Source: an uncultured Pseudomonadales bacterium (GTDB taxonomy: Bacteria > Pseudomonadota > Gammaproteobacteria > Pseudomonadales > Azotimanducaceae). From it: a DNA stretch of 64,000 bases. Position numbers and translations under genes: made by a program. The notes beneath the pieces are model-generated. The model worked only from the letters and a program-made list of their open reading frames with translations. It was not told the DNA's origin and made no database searches. Within the stretch, counting starts at the first letter, position 1, and the number at the start of each line of letters is the position of its first letter. Of this stretch, positions 58,947 through 64,000 are shown in pieces. Location: contig CAKZWF010000003.1 of the NCBI GenBank assembly GCA_937921865.1, positions 1 through 64,000 of the forward strand. Direction: 5' to 3'.

Positions 58947-59641
58947 CCAACACTACGTCAAACCAGCCGTTGCAGGGACAGGTGGTCATCGTCACCGGCG
59001 CAGCCGGCGCTCTAGGGCGGGCAGTTGTGGATCGATTCTCTCTACTGGGCGCCAGGGTTGCCCAGCTGGACGTGATCGCAATCAGCAATGACCACTACTG
59101 CGACACCTGTGACCTCACTGATGCCGCCGCCGTCCAGAGTGCCGTTGCGCGGATTGTCAGAGAACTCGGGGCAGTCAACATCGTCGCCAACATCGCCGGC
59201 GGTTTCGCGATGGGTGAGACTGTTCATGAGACGAAAGCTGAAACCTGGGACTTTCTGATGGGGCTGAACGCAAGCTCCGTTCTCAATATGGCACGAGCAG
59301 CTGTACCCCACATGCTCAAGCAGGGTGCCGGCAAATTCGTTAACGTCGGGGCTGAACCGGGCCAGCGCGGTGCTGCGCTGATGGGCGCTTATGCGGCATC
59401 AAAAAGCGTGGTCATTCGACTGACCGAGACCATGGCTGAAGAGCTGAAGGAACAGGGCATCAATGTGAACTGTGTGCTGCCCAGTATCATCGATACCGAA
59501 CGCAACCGCAGTGACATGCCAGATGCGGATTTCAGCCGCTGGGTGACACCGGAAGCAATGGCGCGAGTGGTGAGTTTCCTAGCTTCCGCAGATGCGGATC
59601 CGATCCACGGCGCAGCCATCCCGGTGACCGGTCTTTCCTGA
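58943..59641 (+). CDS. Short-chain dehydrogenase lacking the catalytic Ser
   Basis: A 232-residue SDR. The cofactor motif is TGAAGALGRAV, the NIAGG segment is present, and the Tyr-x-x-x-Lys is YAASK. The Ser that should lie 13 residues before Tyr is replaced by Ala (VGAEPGQRGAAL...). The protein could use an altered catalytic scheme, as in some SDRs with a Gly-rich loop there. The start overlaps the LLM stop by 4 bp. Confidence 0.87.
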   Translation: MTNTTSNQPLQGQVVIVTGAAGALGRAVVDRFSLLGARVAQLDVIAISNDHYCDTCDLTDAAAVQSAVARIVRELGAVNIVANIAGGFAMGETVHETKAETWDFLMGLNASSVLNMARAAVPHMLKQGAGKFVNVGAEPGQRGAALMGAYAASKSVVIRLTETMAEELKEQGINVNCVLPSIIDTERNRSDMPDADFSRWVTPEAMARVVSFLASADADPIHGAAIPVTGLS

Positions 59642-59658
59642 TCGGAAGTTGATGCTCG

Positions 59659-60141
59659 CTAGGGGTTGAAGGTGCCATAGCCGCCGCGGAAAAACAGCAG
59701 CGGCTGGGCATCTGCTTCGACCACAGCCAGGTCCCGAACTCTGCCCACCGCGATGGTATGGTCCCCGGCGTCGTGTTCGGCTTGCAGATCACAGTCGATG
59801 TAGGCCAGCACGCTGGTCAGAATTGGTGATCCAGTCACCCCCGTTCGCCAGTCCAGCCCCGCAAACTTATCAGCCCCCGATTGCGCAAAACGCTCGCACA
59901 CCGCCTGGTGATGCGCGCCAAGCACGTTGATACAGAAACTGCCGGAATCACGCAGCTTAGGCCAGCTCGAACTCTGCTTACCGGGAAACAAGGCAACTAA
60001 CGGCGGATCCAGAGACAGTGAGGAAAAAGACTGCGCCGCAAAACCAGCCGGAATACCTTCCAGCATACCGGTTGCGACAACAACCCCGGAACAGAACTGT
60101 CCGAGGGTCGCACGAAAATCAGCGGAAATGACGTCACTCAT
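59659..60141 (-). CDS. Flavin reductase (FMN-binding split barrel)
   Basis: A 160-residue protein: FRATLGQFCSGVVVATG, then AAQSFSSLSLDPPLVALFPGKQSSSW and FCINVLG. This matches the HpaC/flavin-reductase fold that supplies FMNH2 to two-component monooxygenases. ATG 60141 is preferred. It converges with the SDR and is divergent from the acyl-CoA dehydrogenase, so the reductase may serve the adjacent LLM protein if that protein uses FMN. Confidence 0.88.
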   Translation of the reverse strand: MSDVISADFRATLGQFCSGVVVATGMLEGIPAGFAAQSFSSLSLDPPLVALFPGKQSSSWPKLRDSGSFCINVLGAHHQAVCERFAQSGADKFAGLDWRTGVTGSPILTSVLAYIDCDLQAEHDAGDHTIAVGRVRDLAVVEADAQPLLFFRGGYGTFNP

Positions 60142-60329
60142 CTGGGTTGCCGGGTCCTGTCGTGGAGGTGTTATCAAGCAGCGACTATACCGAGGTGCAC
60201 GGCAGGCGGGCAATCAACCGGCTGACATCAGATCTGTCTGATCTTTACCGCGTCGCGGCCATGAATGCCTCTGGGCCTTCGAATGATTTAGACTCCGGGT
60301 TGATCATGCGAACAACACAGGAGACACCG

Positions 60330-61517
60330 GTGACAAACAGCTTTCGTGAAGAAGTCAGAACCTGGCTGGAGGACAACTGTCCGCAGTCGATGCGCACACC
60401 GATGCCGGAAGCAGAAACAGTCTGGGGCGGTCGAAACCAGCAGTTTTCGAATCCGGACGCGAAACTCTGGCTGGAACGCATGGCAGAAAAAGGCTGGACC
60501 TGCCCGACCTGGCCACGCGAGTACGGTGGCGGCGGCCTGAGTGCAGAAGACAATCGTATCCTCAGCGAGGAACTGCGCAAGATCAACGCTCGACCGGCAC
60601 TGCAGAGCTTTGGCATATGGATGCTTGGACCGGCTCTGCTGGAATTCGCCAGCCACGAACAGAAGCTCGAATTTCTGCCGTCCATCTGCCGGGGTGAGAT
60701 CCGCTGGTGTCAGGGCTATTCGGAACCGGGTTATGGCTCAGATCTGGCGGGGCTGCAGACCAGGGCTGAAGACCAGGGTGATCACTATCTCGTCAACGGT
60801 TCAAAAATCTGGACATCCTACGCTGACGAAGCTGACTGGATTTTCTGCCTGGTCAGAACTGATTCCGATGCGCCGAAACACGAAGGCATCAGCTTCCTGC
60901 TGTTCGACATGAACTCTCCGGGGGTCTCAACCGCGCCCATTAAGCTGATCAGCGGCTCGTCACCCTTCTGTCAGACCTTCTTCGACGATGTGAAAGTACC
61001 CAAACACCAGCTTGTCGGCGAACTCAACAAAGGCTGGACGATTGCCAAGCGGCTGCTGCAGCACGAACGCCAGATGATCTCAGGTATCGGCGGCATATCT
61101 GCGCTGGGTGGTTCCGGTCGACGCCTGGAAGACATCGCCAAAGACTACGCGGGTGAAAACGCCGGCCGCATTGCTGATCCGGCATTGAGGACTGCGCTCA
61201 CCACCCAGAAAATGAACGACCAGGCTTTTCAATACACGATGATCCGCTCGACTGAAGAAGCAAAGATCGGCAAAGCCGATGGCAACCTTGCCAGCATCTT
61301 CAAGTACTACGGCACCGAGCAGAACAAACGTAAATACGAGCTGCTGCTGGAAACCATGGGCACCCGTTCCCTGGGCTGGGAGGGTGTCGGATTTGCTGAC
61401 CGTGAACTCAACACCACCCGCCAGTGGCTGCGCTCGAAGGCCAACTCCATTGAAGGTGGCACCAGCGAAGTCCAGCTCAATGTCATCGCCAAACGCGTCC
61501 TGGGCCTGCCAGACTGA
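60330..61517 (+). CDS. Acyl-CoA dehydrogenase (FadE17-like)
   Basis: A 395-residue flavoenzyme. The segment CQGYSEPGYGSDLAGLQT and NGSKIWTSYADEADW give the FAD and substrate region; SIEGGTSEVQLNVIAKRV is the C-terminal signature. The GTG at 60330 is chosen because CAGGAG lies 6 bases before it; the upstream ATG at 60306 has no visible ribosome site. It resembles the enzyme at 32.2 kb in domain signatures, so the two are probably paralogues with different substrates. Confidence 0.9.
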   Translation: MTNSFREEVRTWLEDNCPQSMRTPMPEAETVWGGRNQQFSNPDAKLWLERMAEKGWTCPTWPREYGGGGLSAEDNRILSEELRKINARPALQSFGIWMLGPALLEFASHEQKLEFLPSICRGEIRWCQGYSEPGYGSDLAGLQTRAEDQGDHYLVNGSKIWTSYADEADWIFCLVRTDSDAPKHEGISFLLFDMNSPGVSTAPIKLISGSSPFCQTFFDDVKVPKHQLVGELNKGWTIAKRLLQHERQMISGIGGISALGGSGRRLEDIAKDYAGENAGRIADPALRTALTTQKMNDQAFQYTMIRSTEEAKIGKADGNLASIFKYYGTEQNKRKYELLLETMGTRSLGWEGVGFADRELNTTRQWLRSKANSIEGGTSEVQLNVIAKRVLGLPD

Positions 61518-61629
61518 TTGCGACGATACTGGAGTGAACGTGAACGAGGACACGAATAAAGCTGGAGATATTCTGTAAGCTATTGATTTTTAATAATTTA
61601 ACCCCAAATACGAGATGAAAGACACGGAT

Positions 61630-61651
61630 CCTGCAGCCGCAGCGCTGCAGG
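61630..61651. terminator. Hairpin between acyl-CoA dehydrogenase and lemA
   Basis: CCTGCAGC-cgcagc-GCTGCAGG is a perfect 8-bp stem with a 6-base loop, in a 213-bp gene-free gap that is AT-rich on its left side (61580-61606). No T-run follows, so it may be a leader structure of lemA rather than a terminator. Confidence 0.35.
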
Positions 61652-61730
61652 GATGACCGGCCCTGGTACTCGCAGCATGACCGCGATACCGATGGTCGGT
61701 CTGGCGTCTACCCAATGACAGGAGAGGAAA

Positions 61731-62321
61731 ATGGAAACCATCATCGTTCTGGCCGTGATCGCGGCCATCGTGTTCTGGATAGTCGGCATCTACAACAAGC
61801 TGGTGACCTTGAAGAATCGCTTCAAGAACGCCTTCTCTCAGATCGAAGTCCAGCTGAAACGCCGCTACGACCTGATACCTAATCTGGTCGAGACCGCGAA
61901 GGGCTACATGTCCCATGAACGGGAAACCCTCGAGGCAGTCATCAATGCCAGAAACCAGGCCATGGCCGGTCTGCAGGCAGCCGCCAAAGATCCGTCCAAC
62001 GGCGATTCGATCAAACAGCTGGCCAGCGCGGAAGGTGCTCTGGGCGGTGCCCTCGGCAGGCTGAGCGTGGTCATGGAGGCTTACCCCGACCTGAAAGCCA
62101 ATCAGAACATGATGCAGCTCTCCGAAGAGCTCACCAGCACTGAAAACAAGGTGGCGTTTTCTCGTCAGTCTTACAACGATCAGGTCACCGGCTACAATAC
62201 CTACAAGCAGACTTTTCCAGCGGTTGTACTGGCCAACGTGTTCGGCCACGTGAGTGATGCAACCCTGCTGGAGTACGAAGACCGCGAAGCCATGCAGGCT
62301 GCACCTGAGGTGTCTTTTTAA
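61731..62321 (+). CDS. lemA: LemA-family protein
   Basis: A 196-residue protein with one N-terminal helix (about 2-22) and a helical bundle: YNKLVTLKNRFKNAFSQIEVQLKRRYDLIPNLVETAKGYM, the LemA signature, and LKANQNMMQLSEELTSTENKVAFSRQ. AGGAGAGG precedes the ATG. It is followed 27 bp later by an M48 protease, the common LemA-M48 pair. The function of LemA is not settled; membrane-associated scaffolding of the protease is a plausible reading. Confidence 0.92.
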   Translation: METIIVLAVIAAIVFWIVGIYNKLVTLKNRFKNAFSQIEVQLKRRYDLIPNLVETAKGYMSHERETLEAVINARNQAMAGLQAAAKDPSNGDSIKQLASAEGALGGALGRLSVVMEAYPDLKANQNMMQLSEELTSTENKVAFSRQSYNDQVTGYNTYKQTFPAVVLANVFGHVSDATLLEYEDREAMQAAPEVSF

Positions 62322-62348
62322 AGATCGATCTGAACTCTGGTTCGTCGC

Positions 62349-64000
62349 ATGAACTTCTTTGAAGCCCAGGACAATGCCAGGCGGAAAACCTGGCAGCTGC
62401 TGTTGCTGTTCGGTGCTGCAGTGCTGAGCCTGATTCTGTTGACCAACGTGCTGGTCGCAACCGTGGTGTTCTACTCCAACACGATGGCTTTTTCCGGTTC
62501 CGCGTCGTTGCTTGATCGCCTGGCGGCAATGCCCCCCGAGACCTGGATTCTGATCAGCGTTGCGGTCGTTACGGTGATCGGACTCGCCTGTCTATATAAG
62601 TATCTGGCACTGCGTGGCGGCGGGCGGGCCATTGCTGAGATGCTCGGCGGGCGACCACTGAATTACGATGCCACTACCGGCGGCACCCGCAGGCTGCTGA
62701 ACATTGTCGAAGAGATGGCTATCGCATCCGGCATTCCGGTACCGCCGGTGTATCTGATTCCCGAATCCAGCATCAACGCGTTCGCCGCCGGCTTCAATCA
62801 GGACGATGCGGTGATCGGGGTCAATCAGGGCACGATTGATCAGCTCAACCGCGACGAACTGCAGGGGGTGATTGCCCATGAATTCAGCCATATCGTCAAT
62901 GGCGACACCCGCATCAACCTTCGGCTGATTGCCGCACTGCATGGCATCATCTTCCTCAGCATGGTCGGCCACACCATCATCCGCAGCATGCGCTTCTCCT
63001 CATCCAGAGACCGTAAAGGTGGGGGCACTGCACCCATTCTGGCGCTGGGTCTCGGACTGATGGTAATCGGCTATGCGGGAACCTTTTTCGGCAATCTGAT
63101 CAAAGCCGCAGTGAGCCGCCAGCGTGAGTATCTGGCAGATGCGGCAGCCGTCCAGTTCACCCGCAACCCCGACGGCATCGCTAACGCCCTGAAGCGCATA
63201 GGTGGGCTGCAGAACGGTTCAGACATGTCGGTTGCCAGTGCCACCGAAGCCAGCCACCTGTTCTTTGGCCAGGTGCAGCATTTTTTTCTGAACAGCATCA
63301 TGGCCACCCACCCGCCACTGCCAAAGCGGATCAGCGCCATCGAACCCCGCTGGGATGGCGAATTTCTGCCGCCGCGCGTGAGCGCTGATCTAGCCCGCTC
63401 AGACGCCTCCGCCGACGATCAACGACCGCAACCCGGGATCAGCGGCAACGAACTCGGCACCCTGGCACTGGCCGCAGCGGTCTCTGACGCCGCAGCCGGC
63501 GCAGCGAACGCGGGCGCAGACGCCGTCGTCGCACAGGTGGGCACGCTCACCCCATCAGGACTCGAGAACGCACACCAGCTGATTCAATCCACCGATAAAC
63601 GGCTTCGCGATGCCGCACATGATGCCTGGGGTGCACGTGGGCTGATTTACGCGATGCTGGTCGACCCGGAAGGCCCGCGCACCTCAGAACAACAGACATA
63701 TCTGCTCGAACACGCTGAACCCGGCGTGCCCGAGTTCACCCGTTCTCTGCTCGACCCGGTCAGTAAGCTCGATCCCGCCAGGCTTCTGACGCTGGTAGAG
63801 ATGTCGATGCCGGCACTGAAAGCTCTGTCTGAGCCGCAGTATCAGCGCTTCATCAACAACTGCATCAAGCTGATCAAAGCAGATGGCCGGATCAGCCTGT
63901 TTGAATGGGTACTGCATAGATTACTGTTAAAAGAACTCAGGCCTCATTTTGAAGGACCACGCCGGGTCCCGATCCGCCATCGCAGCATCGACTCAGTTGC
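62349..64000 (+). CDS. M48-family metalloprotease, 3' end outside window
   Basis: The frame runs 550 codons from ATG 62349 to the window edge without a stop. Helices at about 16-42 and 66-87 precede the zinc site HEFSH (His177, Glu178, His181), with Glu260 in SRQREYLADAA as the third ligand. Another pair of hydrophobic segments (about 190-212 and 227-250) follows the HEFSH. A long C-terminal region (about 350-550) has an Ala-rich linker and helical repeats and is not part of the peptidase domain. Cotranscribed with lemA. HtpX-like in catalysis, but much longer. Confidence 0.9.
   Translation, partial: MNFFEAQDNARRKTWQLLLLFGAAVLSLILLTNVLVATVVFYSNTMAFSGSASLLDRLAAMPPETWILISVAVVTVIGLACLYKYLALRGGGRAIAEMLGGRPLNYDATTGGTRRLLNIVEEMAIASGIPVPPVYLIPESSINAFAAGFNQDDAVIGVNQGTIDQLNRDELQGVIAHEFSHIVNGDTRINLRLIAALHGIIFLSMVGHTIIRSMRFSSSRDRKGGGTAPILALGLGLMVIGYAGTFFGNLIKAAVSRQREYLADAAAVQFTRNPDGIANALKRIGGLQNGSDMSVASATEASHLFFGQVQHFFLNSIMATHPPLPKRISAIEPRWDGEFLPPRVSADLARSDASADDQRPQPGISGNELGTLALAAAVSDAAAGAANAGADAVVAQVGTLTPSGLENAHQLIQSTDKRLRDAAHDAWGARGLIYAMLVDPEGPRTSEQQTYLLEHAEPGVPEFTRSLLDPVSKLDPARLLTLVEMSMPALKALSEPQYQRFINNCIKLIKADGRISLFEWVLHRLLLKELRPHFEGPRRVPIRHRSIDSV

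Overview
The window reads as an ordinary chromosomal stretch from a Gram-negative, GC-rich gammaproteobacterium. The main support is a Lpp/OprI-type murein lipoprotein facing an ErfK/YbiS L,D-transpeptidase, an EnvZ/OmpR pair, MscS, a QmcA/NfeD pair, LemA/M48, and many lipoproteins and Sec signal peptides. The density of acyl-CoA dehydrogenases, crotonases, MaoC hydratases, a thiolase and an acyl-CoA synthetase points to a free-living, probably marine or soil heterotroph with broad fatty-acid, steroid or hydrocarbon-like catabolism. I see no rRNA or tRNA gene, insertion sequence, prophage, CRISPR array or replication origin. The taxonomic statement is inference from gene content only.

Layout. 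1-3.7 kb: a partial repeat-bearing protein, the lpp/L,D-transpeptidase pair, a double-hotdog hydratase and a small membrane protein. 3.7-13.5 kb: amidase plus FAD-linked 2-hydroxyacid dehydrogenase, a methyltransferase without a normal start codon, an ABC permease/M1-peptidase fusion with its ATPase, a second amidase and a small protein. 13.7-18.1 kb: PIG-L deacetylase, Nudix, a sulfotransferase/sulfatase pair and a DJ-1/PfpI protein. 18.1-22.5 kb: a small DUF6471 protein divergent from qmcA-nfeD across a shared operator-like region, then a sodium:solute symporter with a coupled 68-residue partner and an exported metallo-beta-lactamase-fold protein. 22.5-29.4 kb: amidohydrolase-adhC (formaldehyde detoxification), SulP, CPA2 antiporter, acyl-CoA synthetase. 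29.4-36.2 kb: a crotonase divergent from an M20-ChaC-acyl-CoA dehydrogenase-crotonase operon across a 26-bp tandem repeat, then a ClpP paralogue, an HSL-type esterase and YciI. 36.3-43.6 kb: a minus-strand operon of DUF2959 lipoprotein, AsmA-like protein, crotonase and two MaoC proteins, divergent from mscS; then ompR-envZ behind a secreted protein. 43.7-49.4 kb: thiolase, lipoprotein, SMP-30, acyl-CoA dehydrogenase, an ANKH-like exporter and a SirB protein. 49.5-57 kb: AGCS symporter, YtcJ-type amidohydrolase, alpha/beta hydrolase, a CinA-like/nucleotidyltransferase fusion, Fpg/Nei glycosylase and MATE. 57-61.5 kb: crotonase, F420-type LLM oxidoreductase and SDR behind a perfect 20-bp palindrome, then a flavin reductase and an acyl-CoA dehydrogenase. 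61.7 kb to the end: lemA and a truncated M48 protease.

How the genes fit together. Small catabolic operons of activation, alpha-beta dehydrogenation, hydration and thiolysis alternate with envelope-maintenance genes. The best candidates for something undescribed are the DUF6471 gene with a palindrome placed inside its own predicted promoter and shared with qmcA-nfeD; the tandem repeat whose copies carry a -35-like hexamer; the 57.1 kb palindrome ahead of an F420-type operon; and the operon that joins a DUF2959 lipoprotein and an AsmA-like protein to acyl-CoA hydratases.
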